The position numbers were made by a program, and so were the translations under genes. The notes under the pieces are model-generated. The model had not been told where the DNA came from and searched no databases. It worked only from the letters and a program-made list of their open reading frames with translations. Shown here one piece after another: positions 7,132-15,252 of a stretch of 15,252 nucleotides of DNA (position 1 is the stretch's first letter; each line of letters begins with the position of its first letter). Origin of the DNA: Gammaproteobacteria bacterium (GTDB lineage: Bacteria > Pseudomonadota > Gammaproteobacteria > GCA-001735895). Location: contig WGBK01000231.1 of assembly GCA_015494335.1 (NCBI GenBank), forward strand, positions 1 through 15,252. The letters are read 5' to 3'.

Positions 7132-10100
7132 TCAGGCCCTCCTCACCAGCGCGGCGATGTTGTCCAGCAGTTCGTCTTCCTGGTACGGCTTGCCCATGTA
7201 GCGGTCCACGCCGATTTGCATCGCGTGATCGCGGTGCTTGGCGCCGGTGCGCGAGGTGATCATGATGATGGGAATATCCCGGAAACGCGGCTCGTTCTTC
7301 ATGTGGGTGGCCAGTTCGAAACCGTCCATACGCGGCATCTCGATATCCAGCAGCATCACATCCGGCTGCGCTTCCTCGAGCTGGGCCAGGGCATCGACGC
7401 CGTCCTTTGCGGTCACCACGTCGTAGTCGTTCTTGCTCAACAGGCGGGTTGCCACCCGGCGCATGGTGATCGAATCGTCCACCACCATGACCTTGCGCCG
7501 CCCCTCTTCGGCATCGGGCAGCACCCTCTCGACCTGCTCCACCGCCTCGCCGAGACCCGGCTGCAGGCTGATGCTGGAAGTCAGGCCGTGACGCACCAGA
7601 CCGTTGATCTCGAGGATCAGCACCACCCGGCCATCGGCCAGGATGGTGGCACCGGACAGGCCCTTGACCGGGTTCAGCAGCCTGCCCAGCGGCTTCACCA
7701 CGATCTCGCGATTGCCGATGATCTCGTCGATATGCAGCGCCACCCGCTGGTCGCCCGAGCGTACCAGAATCACCGGCTCCTTGGCCTGCGGATCCTGGGC
7801 CTTGAAACCCTGCGAGACACCAACCAGGCTCGACAGGTAGTAGAGCTGGTAGACCTGCCCCGCATAATGCAGTTGCGGCTTTTCCTGCTGGTAGAACTGC
7901 TCGACCTGTTCGGCCTCGATGCGCGTGATGCCCTCGATGTTGATCAATGGCAGGGCATAGGCTTCCTCGCCGGCGCGCAGCAGGATGGCCTGGTTGATCG
8001 ACAGGGTGAACGGCAGGCGCGCGGTGAACACGGTGCCTTCCGGCCCGCTGCTGATCTGCAGGGTGCCGCCCAGCTGCTTGATGTGGCTGTCCACCACGTC
8101 CATGCCGACACCGCGACCGGCCACCTGGGTGACCTGCTCGGCGGTGGAGAAACCCGGCTCGAGAATGAACTGGACGATTTCCTCGTCGGGCAGCTTGTCG
8201 TCCGGCTGCATCAGCCCCAGCTCCAGAGCCCGGGCACGCACCTTGTCGATGTTGATGCCGGAGCCGTCATCGATGATGCGCAGCACCACGTCGGAACCGT
8301 CACGACTGATATCGATGCGGATGGTGCCGGTCTCCGGCTTGCCCTTGTTGAGGCGTTCGATCGGCTTCTCGATGCCGTGGGAGATGGCGTTGCGCAGGAT
8401 GTGTTCGAGCGGCGCGACCATGCGGTCGAGCACCTTGACGTCGACCTCGTTGTCCTCGCCGCGGACCTCCAGTTTGGCCTTCTTCGCCAGTTCGGCGGCG
8501 GTCTTGCGTACCAGCCGGCGCAGGCGCGAGGTGAGACCAGAGAAACGCACCATGCGACTGCGGATCAGTCCGTCCTGCAGGTCCGTATTGATGCGCGACT
8601 GCTGCAGCAACAGGGTTTCAGAATCCTTGACCTGCTCGCCGAGCAGGCCCTGCAGGCTCGACAGGTCATCCACGGATTCGCTGAGGGCGCGGGACAGCTC
8701 CTGGATCTGGGTATAGCGGTCCATCTCCAGCGGGTCGAAGCTCTGGGTCAGCTCGGCATCGCGGCGATGGCTGAAATGGATCTGCGCATCGGTCTCGGCC
8801 TCGAGCTGGCGCAGCTGGTTCTTCAGGCGCGAGATGGTCTGCGCCAGTTCGCCGAGATGGCTGCCGAAACTGGCCACCTGCTGCTCCATCCTGGCACGGT
8901 AGATACTGACCTCGCCGGCGGAATTGACCAGGTTGTCGAGCAGATCGGAACGAACCTTGACGATATCCTGGTCTCCGGAACGGGTCTCCGCCGGGGCAGG
9001 CTCGCTGCGTTTTGCGGACATGGCCTCGCCGCTATCGGGCTGCGGTTCTTCGACGGCAGGCGCTTCCTCGGGGCCGGCCGCGGGCGCCTCAGCCTCGAGA
9101 TCCTCGCCACGACGCAGGCGTTGCAACAGGTCGATCTGGGCCTGCGGCGAATCCATGGGCTGGCGGGCCTGGGCCTGCTCGACCTGGCGATGCAGCAGGT
9201 CGAAGCTGTCGCGCAGTACCTCGATCAGCTCCTCGGTCTTTTCCACGCGGCCGTCGATAACGGCAATGAACAGGGATTCGAGTTCGTGGCTGAGGTCGCT
9301 GATGGCGTTGAAGTCGGCCATCTTGGCGCCGCCCTTGAGAGTGTGCAGATAGCGCTGCAGCTCCATTACCTGGTTGAAGTTCGGCGCCTCGTCGGAGGCA
9401 GCATCCTCTTCGGACCAGGCCTGCAGGACGCGATCGCTCATTTCCAGCAGATCGACAGCTTCCTCGATGAAGATGCCGACTAGCTCGTCGTCGTAATTCT
9501 CCTCGCCACCCTCGTTCATCATGCTCATGGTGTCGAGGAAGGACTGGGTGGTCTGGCCCGGCTGTTCCAGCGGACGCGACAGCACCACGGTGTGATCCAC
9601 CAGGCTGTCCATCAGTTGCTCGAAATCCTCGCGCAGGCCTTCGTCGAGTTCGGGCATGCTGCGCGTTTCGACCAGCTCGCGGGTCATGGATTCGATGGCG
9701 TCGCTGCCACGGCGATACAGGTCCACGGAGGCACTGTCCAGGCCCTTGCCCTGCTCGAGCAGGGTCTTCAGCGGCGCCTCCATGAGCCGCGCAAGCAGGC
9801 CGATGGTTTCGATGTCGGCGGTGCGCGACGCGCCGTGAATGGTATGCAGGGCGCGATAGAGATCTTCGCGCGGGGGCAGCTCGCCCTGGGCCAGCGCTTC
9901 CTCAAGGACGGAATTTACGGTGCCGAGGTGCGACTCGACTTCTTGTTGATAGATGATCAGCAGTTCCGGGTCCAGCTGCAGGCCGGTTTCTCCGCTCGGC
10001 TCGGGGCTTTCGCTCGGAGCTGGTTCGGCTTCTTCGAAAGGCAGGGCCTCCCCTGCCGTTGCCGAGAAAGGGTCGGGACTGCTTTCCTCCCTGTCATCGG

Positions 10101-12987
10101 CCGTGGCCTGGGCCGGCTCCTCGGGCGCTTCCGGGTGATCGCCAGGAGACGATTCTTCCTCTGCCGCTGCCTCGGGTTCCGGAGCTTCGGCTTCCGCCTC
10201 GTCGATGGACGGAAACTCCGGCTCGGCATCGGATTCGGAGATCGTTTCGCTGCCGTGCAGATCGAAATCAACGTCCGACAGCGGGGCTTCATCGTCGATG
10301 CGCGGCAGGATCTCGGTCATGGGCTCGATCTCCGATGCCGCCCCGTCGTCCTCCTCGGCACCCGCCTCGCCTTGCTCCGCCTCCGCCTTCGATTCGGGCG
10401 CGTGCTGAGCCGCCGACACCGCCGGAATGACGCCGGTACGGTGCAGCTCCATCGCCTGGTCCGAATCGAACACCGCGAGGGAACGCGCCAGGTCGCGCAG
10501 TCGGGCAATGTCCACCTGCGGCGGTTTGCCGCTCTTGATCTCCTCGATCAGTTCCGGCAGCGCCTCGGCGGCCTCGCCCACGGCTTCGATGATTGGCTGG
10601 CTGACCGGTACGGTCTTGTCGATAACGCGATTGAGCAGGCTTTCGAAATCCCAGGCAAACTCGCCGATCTTCAGGGCGCCGACCAGGCGACCGCTGCCCT
10701 TGATGGTATGGAAGGAACGGCGGATGTTCTTCAACGCATTCTCGTCGGCCGGATGCCGGAGCCAGTCCTGTTGCTGCTGCAGGATGCTCTCGCTTTCTTC
10801 CTCGGCTTCCTCAAGATAGATCTCGAGGATCTCGGGATCGCTGCCGGGTTTGAGTACCGGTTCCTCTTCGATTGCGGCCGGGGTTTCGGGCTCGGGAGTG
10901 GCTGCCGGCGGAACCGCTGCGGCGGCCGCGGATTCTTCTTCCGCCGGCACCACCGGCACCTCGCTGGTCAGGTCGATGTCGAGACCGCCGGGAACTTCGC
11001 TGCCGGGCGTTTGCAGGCTTTCGCGCAACTGCTCCAGCTCGTTGCCGATCTCCTCGAGACTGACCGCCTCGGCCGGCGCCGCCGGGGCATCCATCGCCTG
11101 CATCTCGATTTCGGTGAGATCTTCGAGATCGCTGACTTCCGGCAGCGGCTCCTGCCCCGAATCCTGTACATCGGCCGGAGCCGGCTCGGACAGTTCGGCC
11201 TCCATGTTGGCAAGATCGACGGGTTCGAGTTCAGCCTCATCGACGGTATGGACATCGTGATCATCGGCAACGTCGATCATCAATTCTTCCGGCGTTTCCG
11301 CCTTCAGGCCTTTTTGATAGGTATCGGTCAACAGCAACTCGAGCTGGCTTTCGGCAAACCCCAGTACCGCATCGGCATCCCTGCGTTTCTCGCCCATGGC
11401 TTCGAGGTAGTATTCAAGGCTGACCACGACTTGAGAAAGTTGATCGAGGCGGTCGGTATCCATGAAATCGACCACATCGTGACTGTCGAGGTAATCGATC
11501 AAGCCCTGCACCACTGTAACGGCCCGGGGCTCATTGAGTAGGGAAAGTGCTCCCCGGGTCTCGGTCAACAGCTTGCGGCTGAAACCGAGATTCTCTTCCT
11601 TGGTAGAATCCTTGATAAAGTCGAGGATGGCATCCTTGATCTTCTGAATATTATCGAGAGAAGCGGTGACAACCGCCGCCAGCATGTTGACCATCTCGAA
11701 CTCGTGGCTGCGATTGCCGCTTTCCTCCTCATCCACGACATAGGGCCGTTTCTCCAGCATCTCCAGGGCTTGTTCGACCTGCAGCAGCTCGCCGGCCATG
11801 TTCAGCAGCTTGCTCTCCTGCGGTTGCTCCCGTCCTTCGAGGATGGCCTCGATACGGTCGATCTGGGATTCGATCATCTCACGCTGGGACCCCAGACCGA
11901 TCATCGCCAGGGTGTCGGAGATGACATGCAGTTCGTGTGGCAATTCAGCCAACTGGGCGGTGTTGCTCATGTCGCTGTTGACATAGACCTCGAGGCGGCT
12001 CTTGACCTGTTCCAGGTCACTGCAGACAGCCTCGGCCACGGTCTTCATCAGCTCTTGGTTGGGGCCGGCAATCGCGCCCTCGGCGGAATCGCTGGGCAGG
12101 AACTGTTCCAAACGGTAAGCGGTCTTGATGGCCTGGCTCTTGGGGCCGTTGCACTCCGCCTGCGCGATGTAATAGAGAAGGTTCTTGATCAGATCAAGCG
12201 GCTGGCGGGTCAGCAGTGCGCGCTCGCCTTGCAGGATCTGTTGACGCAGTTGCTGGTCCACCTTGCCGAGCAACATCTTGACGGACACACCTAGGGGCAG
12301 ATCATCGCGGGCAATGGATTCGATCAGCGCGCCAACGATCCACCACAACCGCGCCACCTGTTCCGAATGTGCGCGCTCCTCGAGCACTTCGCTGATCCGG
12401 GCCAGACGGGCCAGATTGGCATCCACATTTTCTTCCCGAATCACGCCAAGCAGGGAATACTGGTAGGACGGACGCAGCTTTTTCGCCAGTACGCGGGAGG
12501 CCAGATTCTGCTGTTCCTCGATTTGTTCGGCATCGCCATTCTCGTGATGCATGGACAGATCGGGCAGAAACAGCAGCTTTTCGGAGAACAGATCCTCATT
12601 GCGTGCAGCTCGGATGTCATTGAGCAGAGGCAGGATGGCGATCGGAATATCCTGCTTTCCGGCCTGAATGTGCTCGAGGTAGTCGGGCAGTTGCAGCACC
12701 GCGCGTAACAATACCTCGAGAGCGGCTTCGTCACGCTGTTCGCGGCTAGCCACATAATCTGCCAGAGCTTCCATTTCCTCCGTCAGCATGGCTGCGCCAT
12801 ACTGTTCGATCATGCTCAAAACGCCTCGCAGCGAAGCGAGTTGATCCCGTACGCGCAGCGGCGCAGCTTCGTCGTTGTCCTCGATATAGCCGTTGAGATC
12901 GCGACGAATCGATTCGAGGGTCTCGTCGATCGATTTCTTGACCCAGCCGAGAGCGCTCTGCTTGATCGATGTCTGCTTGAAATCCAT
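7132..12987 (-). CDS. chpA: ChpA-type hybrid CheA histidine kinase with multiple phosphotransfer domains and a receiver
   Basis: Giant cytoplasmic kinase (1951 residues) of the pilus Chp array. It would autophosphorylate on Hpt histidines and pass phosphate to PilG/PilH-type receivers or its own. Order: a FimL-like helical N-terminus (about 1-300); two degenerate phosphotransfer-like modules around H354 (HVISDTLAMIGLG) and T475 (TETRGAL); an acidic Ala/Pro/Glu linker (about 585-720); canonical Hpt with H760 (HTIKGSG); a second acidic linker (about 835-1000); Hpt with H1048 (HTIHGAS); Hpt with H1215 (HTLKGGAK); dimerisation segment from about 1341; HATPase with N1533, D1574 and GRGVGMD near 1625; CheW domain about 1645-1790; receiver with D1837/D1838, phospho-acceptor D1881, T1911 and K1933. 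It is shorter than the roughly 2470-residue P. aeruginosa ChpA because it has fewer phosphotransfer modules. RBS AGGAG overlaps the pilJ stop, 9 bases upstream. Confidence 0.96.
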   Translation of the reverse strand: MDFKQTSIKQSALGWVKKSIDETLESIRRDLNGYIEDNDEAAPLRVRDQLASLRGVLSMIEQYGAAMLTEEMEALADYVASREQRDEAALEVLLRAVLQLPDYLEHIQAGKQDIPIAILPLLNDIRAARNEDLFSEKLLFLPDLSMHHENGDAEQIEEQQNLASRVLAKKLRPSYQYSLLGVIREENVDANLARLARISEVLEERAHSEQVARLWWIVGALIESIARDDLPLGVSVKMLLGKVDQQLRQQILQGERALLTRQPLDLIKNLLYYIAQAECNGPKSQAIKTAYRLEQFLPSDSAEGAIAGPNQELMKTVAEAVCSDLEQVKSRLEVYVNSDMSNTAQLAELPHELHVISDTLAMIGLGSQREMIESQIDRIEAILEGREQPQESKLLNMAGELLQVEQALEMLEKRPYVVDEEESGNRSHEFEMVNMLAAVVTASLDNIQKIKDAILDFIKDSTKEENLGFSRKLLTETRGALSLLNEPRAVTVVQGLIDYLDSHDVVDFMDTDRLDQLSQVVVSLEYYLEAMGEKRRDADAVLGFAESQLELLLTDTYQKGLKAETPEELMIDVADDHDVHTVDEAELEPVDLANMEAELSEPAPADVQDSGQEPLPEVSDLEDLTEIEMQAMDAPAAPAEAVSLEEIGNELEQLRESLQTPGSEVPGGLDIDLTSEVPVVPAEEESAAAAAVPPAATPEPETPAAIEEEPVLKPGSDPEILEIYLEEAEEESESILQQQQDWLRHPADENALKNIRRSFHTIKGSGRLVGALKIGEFAWDFESLLNRVIDKTVPVSQPIIEAVGEAAEALPELIEEIKSGKPPQVDIARLRDLARSLAVFDSDQAMELHRTGVIPAVSAAQHAPESKAEAEQGEAGAEEDDGAASEIEPMTEILPRIDDEAPLSDVDFDLHGSETISESDAEPEFPSIDEAEAEAPEPEAAAEEESSPGDHPEAPEEPAQATADDREESSPDPFSATAGEALPFEEAEPAPSESPEPSGETGLQLDPELLIIYQQEVESHLGTVNSVLEEALAQGELPPREDLYRALHTIHGASRTADIETIGLLARLMEAPLKTLLEQGKGLDSASVDLYRRGSDAIESMTRELVETRSMPELDEGLREDFEQLMDSLVDHTVVLSRPLEQPGQTTQSFLDTMSMMNEGGEENYDDELVGIFIEEAVDLLEMSDRVLQAWSEEDAASDEAPNFNQVMELQRYLHTLKGGAKMADFNAISDLSHELESLFIAVIDGRVEKTEELIEVLRDSFDLLHRQVEQAQARQPMDSPQAQIDLLQRLRRGEDLEAEAPAAGPEEAPAVEEPQPDSGEAMSAKRSEPAPAETRSGDQDIVKVRSDLLDNLVNSAGEVSIYRARMEQQVASFGSHLGELAQTISRLKNQLRQLEAETDAQIHFSHRRDAELTQSFDPLEMDRYTQIQELSRALSESVDDLSSLQGLLGEQVKDSETLLLQQSRINTDLQDGLIRSRMVRFSGLTSRLRRLVRKTAAELAKKAKLEVRGEDNEVDVKVLDRMVAPLEHILRNAISHGIEKPIERLNKGKPETGTIRIDISRDGSDVVLRIIDDGSGINIDKVRARALELGLMQPDDKLPDEEIVQFILEPGFSTAEQVTQVAGRGVGMDVVDSHIKQLGGTLQISSGPEGTVFTARLPFTLSINQAILLRAGEEAYALPLINIEGITRIEAEQVEQFYQQEKPQLHYAGQVYQLYYLSSLVGVSQGFKAQDPQAKEPVILVRSGDQRVALHIDEIIGNREIVVKPLGRLLNPVKGLSGATILADGRVVLILEINGLVRHGLTSSISLQPGLGEAVEQVERVLPDAEEGRRKVMVVDDSITMRRVATRLLSKNDYDVVTAKDGVDALAQLEEAQPDVMLLDIEMPRMDGFELATHMKNEPRFRDIPIIMITSRTGAKHRDHAMQIGVDRYMGKPYQEDELLDNIAALVRRA

Positions 12988-12996
12988 GCTCGGCTC

Positions 12997-15144
12997 CTAG
13001 GCCTGCTCAGCTTCGATTTCGATTTCCATCTCGTCGTTGACGGCTTCGGCCGTATGCATGACCGTGCTCTCGGCCAGTTCGTCCCCGGGCAGCTTGAAGC
13101 CGGCCACGGAACGACGCAGGGCCTTGACCAGGTGGGTGAGTTCGCCGATGGACTCGGAAGCCTCGGCTGCCTTGCGCGAGGTCTTCAGCGAGATCTGCTC
13201 GATACTGCCCATGGTCTCGGTAATGGCGACGCTTTCGCTGGCATGCTTCTGGGTCGCCTTGGAAATCTGCAGAATGCGCTGGGCAAGGTTGGTGGATACC
13301 GTCTCGATCTTCTCCAATGCGCTGCCCGCATCCTCGGCCAGGTTGGCGCCCTCGACCACGTGAGAGGTGGACTGTTCCATCGAGGAGATGGCCTCGTTGG
13401 TATCGGCCTGGATGGTTTTCACCAGCGCCTCGATCTGCTTGGTCGCGTCGCCGGTCCGTTCCGCCAGCCGCTGTACCTCGTCGGCCACCACCGCGAATCC
13501 GCGACCGGCCTCGCCGGCCATCGATGCCTGGATCGCGGCATTCAGGGCCAGGATGTTGGTCTGGTCGGAGATTTCCGTGATCAGGCTGACGATGTCGCCG
13601 ATCTCCTGGGAGCTTTCGCCGAGGCGCTTGATGCGTTTCGAAGTCTCCTGGATCTGTTCGCGAATCGCTTCCATGCCCTGGATGGTCTTGCGCACGGTCT
13701 CGCCGCCCTTGTGGGCGATGTTGACCGAGTTGCGCGCCACATCGGCGGAGTCGCTGGCGTTTTCGGAAACCTTGCTCATGCCTTCCGAGATGCCGGTGAT
13801 GGCCTCGCTGGCCTCGGCGATCTCGGTGGCCTGCAGTTCGGAGGACTGGGCCAGTTCGCGCGTCGTGGCCTGGGTCTCATTGACCGCTCCGGAAACCTGC
13901 TCCGCCGTCTGGTTGATGGTGCTGACCAGATCACGCAGGGCGTCGATGGAGTAGTTGACCGAGTCGGCGATGGCGCCGGTGATGTCCTCGGTGACCGTGG
14001 CGTGGGTAGAGAGATCGCCGTCCGCGAGGTTGGTCATTTCGTCGAGCAACCTCAGGATCGCGCGCTGGTTGCTCTCGTTCTGCTTCATCGAGTCCTCGAA
14101 CAGACGGCGGGTACCGCGGATCAGCTGGATACCCAGGGCCATCAGCAGCAGGATCGCCAGCAGCGCCGCGGCATAGGCGGCCCAGATGTAATACCGGGCC
14201 TTGATGTCGATCTGCTCCAGGTCCTGCTCCAGGGCCGAGATGTCTTCCTGCAGCTTCGGCGTCAGCGACTGCACCTGGTCGGCGGCATCGCGCACCTCGA
14301 ACAGTACCGGGGAATTCTCAAGGATATTGTTGACATTCTTCTTGACCACCGAGAACAGGTCGGCCAGCTGCAGCAGCTTGTCCACCAGCTCGTCACCGGT
14401 GAACTGGCTGATGCCCATCTCCTTGCTGCCCTCGAGCATGGCGATGAGGATGCGCTCGATGAGCGCGGTCTCGCGCCCGAACTGGTCGGCCGCGGCCATC
14501 ACCTGCTCACCGCCGGAAGTGATCTGGTTGAGGCTGTTCTGCACGCTCTGGATCAACGCCAGCTGCCGCGAGGCCAAGGCGATATCCTTGCGCGGCGCCT
14601 TGTTCTTGATCAGGATCTTGACCACGTCGTCCGACAACACCAGCAGCTCGGGCAGGGACTCATTGATGACCTGCACATAGCCACGCACGGTCTCGATGGA
14701 CTCCCGCGCGTTGAGGATCACGCGAACATTTTCGTCCACCGCCTTCCAGCTCTTCTCTTCCTGCTGCAGGGACGGACGCAGCGTATCCGGCACCGGCGGC
14801 AGGCCGATCTGGACATCGCCATTCCGGAGTTTTTCAAGATGACTGATGAAGCGTGCACGCACCCGCTTGAGCTTGACAAAAGCATCCGAAACACCAAGTG
14901 AAGCCTCAAGAGACTGGATGGCTACCTGTTGGGACAGCACTTTCTGCTCGTTGAGAAGGGAGGCATAAATCTTGGAATACCCCTCATGTTTGTCAGAGTA
15001 ATAGAACAAGCCAGCCATTGTGACGATGGACAGCAGGATGCCGAACGCAAAGAGCCCCAGCGCCCGGGAACTGATAATCGACTGCGCGCCCGCCTTGCCC
15101 CGCCCCCCAGAAAAGCCCGACTTCAAACTATCAAGAAAAGCCAT
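12997..15144 (-). CDS. pilJ: PilJ, methyl-accepting chemoreceptor of the type IV pilus Chp system
   Basis: Inner-membrane receptor that feeds ChpA and so controls pilus activity. The product is 715 residues from the ATG at 15144. Order: a short cytoplasmic N-terminus; TM1 about 28-49; a periplasmic PilJ-type helical region to about 318; TM2 about 319-341 (YIWAAYAAALLAILLLMALG); HAMP; and a long MCP signalling region with the PilJ-style tip ALNAAIQASMAGEAGRGFAVVADEVQ near residue 545. The end VAGFKLPG is typical of PilJ, followed here by an acidic tail of about 27 residues. I chose ATG 15144 because GAGGG lies six bases upstream and MAFLDSLKSG directly precedes TM1; the in-frame ATG at 15189 has no comparable site. 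The stop is 9 bases from chpA. No pilK methyltransferase gene intervenes, unlike in P. aeruginosa. Confidence 0.95.
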   Translation of the reverse strand: MAFLDSLKSGFSGGRGKAGAQSIISSRALGLFAFGILLSIVTMAGLFYYSDKHEGYSKIYASLLNEQKVLSQQVAIQSLEASLGVSDAFVKLKRVRARFISHLEKLRNGDVQIGLPPVPDTLRPSLQQEEKSWKAVDENVRVILNARESIETVRGYVQVINESLPELLVLSDDVVKILIKNKAPRKDIALASRQLALIQSVQNSLNQITSGGEQVMAAADQFGRETALIERILIAMLEGSKEMGISQFTGDELVDKLLQLADLFSVVKKNVNNILENSPVLFEVRDAADQVQSLTPKLQEDISALEQDLEQIDIKARYYIWAAYAAALLAILLLMALGIQLIRGTRRLFEDSMKQNESNQRAILRLLDEMTNLADGDLSTHATVTEDITGAIADSVNYSIDALRDLVSTINQTAEQVSGAVNETQATTRELAQSSELQATEIAEASEAITGISEGMSKVSENASDSADVARNSVNIAHKGGETVRKTIQGMEAIREQIQETSKRIKRLGESSQEIGDIVSLITEISDQTNILALNAAIQASMAGEAGRGFAVVADEVQRLAERTGDATKQIEALVKTIQADTNEAISSMEQSTSHVVEGANLAEDAGSALEKIETVSTNLAQRILQISKATQKHASESVAITETMGSIEQISLKTSRKAAEASESIGELTHLVKALRRSVAGFKLPGDELAESTVMHTAEAVNDEMEIEIEAEQA

Positions 15145-15204
15145 ATCACCCTCGTTTTTATGATCCGGACCGCCTGCATGACAAGGCAACCCCTGTTGAA
15201 TGCT

Positions 15205-15224
15205 TTGCCGGCACGAGCCGGCAA
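15205..15224. other. Perfect 8-bp hairpin upstream of pilJ
   Basis: TTGCCGGC (15205-15212), loop ACGA, GCCGGCAA (15217-15224) form a perfect stem with a tetraloop 60 bases before the pilJ start. On the minus strand it reads TTGCCGGC-TCGT-GCCGGCAA followed by AGCATTC, without a T run. It may be a weak terminator or attenuator, or an RNA-stability or processing element, between pilJ and the upstream gene lying beyond the window, which would be pilI if order follows P. aeruginosa. Confidence 0.5.
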
Positions 15225-15234
15225 TTCATTTCGG

Positions 15235-15250
15235 CTCAGGTCACCCTGAG
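15235..15250. other. Short 6-bp inverted repeat at the right window edge
   Basis: CTCAGG (15235-15240), TCAC, CCTGAG (15245-15250) form a 6-bp stem with a tetraloop, 10 bases from the 8-bp hairpin at 15205-15224. Together they make a two-hairpin block ahead of pilJ. The stem may overlap the end of the unseen upstream gene, so its role cannot be judged from this window. Confidence 0.3.
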
Positions 15251-15252
15251 AA

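Noticed and set aside
7042..9483. Plus-strand open frame of 813 codons opposite chpA
   Set aside because: It is the antisense shadow of chpA's kinase, CheW and receiver domains, created by strong G/C third-position bias. Its translation has no domain logic, and the opposite strand has clear conserved motifs throughout.
9592..11541. Plus-strand open frame of 649 codons opposite chpA
   Set aside because: Antisense of the Hpt domains and acidic linkers; no ribosome-binding site or recognisable family, and the runs of repetitive residues mirror the linkers.
12841..14901. Plus-strand open frame of 686 codons opposite pilJ
   Set aside because: Antisense of the PilJ coiled coil; repetitive Gly/Asp/Leu composition is a reverse image of MCP heptads.
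15157..15184. TTGTCA-N16-CATAAA promoter-like pair just before pilJ on the minus strand
   Set aside because: A start set by this -10 would fall on the pilJ ribosome-binding site, leaving no usable leader.
15236..15252. Possible last codons of an upstream pilI (LRVT-stop on the minus strand)
   Set aside because: A CheW-like protein could end this way, and pilI is expected upstream of pilJ, but four codons are too few to support a gene. The other two frames cannot be excluded.

Overview
This window looks like a piece of chromosome from a GC-rich gammaproteobacterium, perhaps a Chromatiales/Ectothiorhodospiraceae- or Pseudomonas-like lineage. That is inferred from the strong G/C third-position bias, a Chp-type twitching-motility cluster (pilJ-chpA-chpC order), an S-adenosylhomocysteine (SAH) riboswitch ahead of ahcY, and protein wording typical of that class. 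No species can be named from the sequence alone. I see no prophage, insertion sequence, CRISPR array, tRNA or rRNA.

Layout. Positions 1-1908 (minus strand) carry a chemoreceptor with a double-Cache sensor. It is cut by the left window edge and preceded by a sigma-28-like promoter. A divergent intergenic region (1909-2129) separates it from the plus-strand methyl-cycle block: metK (2130-3299), a 356-base intergenic region, ahcY (3656-5074), metF (5083-5928) and rsmE (5933-6664). The 356-base region holds an 88-base imperfect palindrome, a promoter-like site, a hairpin and an SAH riboswitch. Facing this block from the right, on the minus strand, are pilJ (15144-12997), chpA (12987-7132) and chpC (7130-6675). 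rsmE and chpC converge, and one perfect 9-bp inverted repeat covers both stop codons. The last 108 bases at the right edge lie between pilJ and an unseen upstream gene and contain two tight hairpins.

How the genes fit together. MetK makes S-adenosylmethionine (SAM) from methionine and ATP. Methyltransferases, including RsmE, turn SAM into SAH. AhcY removes SAH, and MetF supplies 5-methyl-THF for re-methylating homocysteine. The riboswitch should raise ahcY-metF-rsmE expression when SAH accumulates, whereas metK appears to have its own promoter and lies outside that control. The pilJ-chpA-chpC block encodes the receptor, the giant hybrid kinase and a CheW-like adaptor of the type IV pilus Chp system. 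This version is compact: no pilK or chpB between or after the core genes in this window, and only three canonical histidine phosphotransfer domains in ChpA.

The genes are members of known families. The most interesting content is regulatory and architectural: the riboswitch and its possible RBS-sequestering partner, the dispersed-repeat-like palindrome, the FliA-type promoter, the shared convergent hairpin, and the reduced ChpA with variant phosphotransfer modules.
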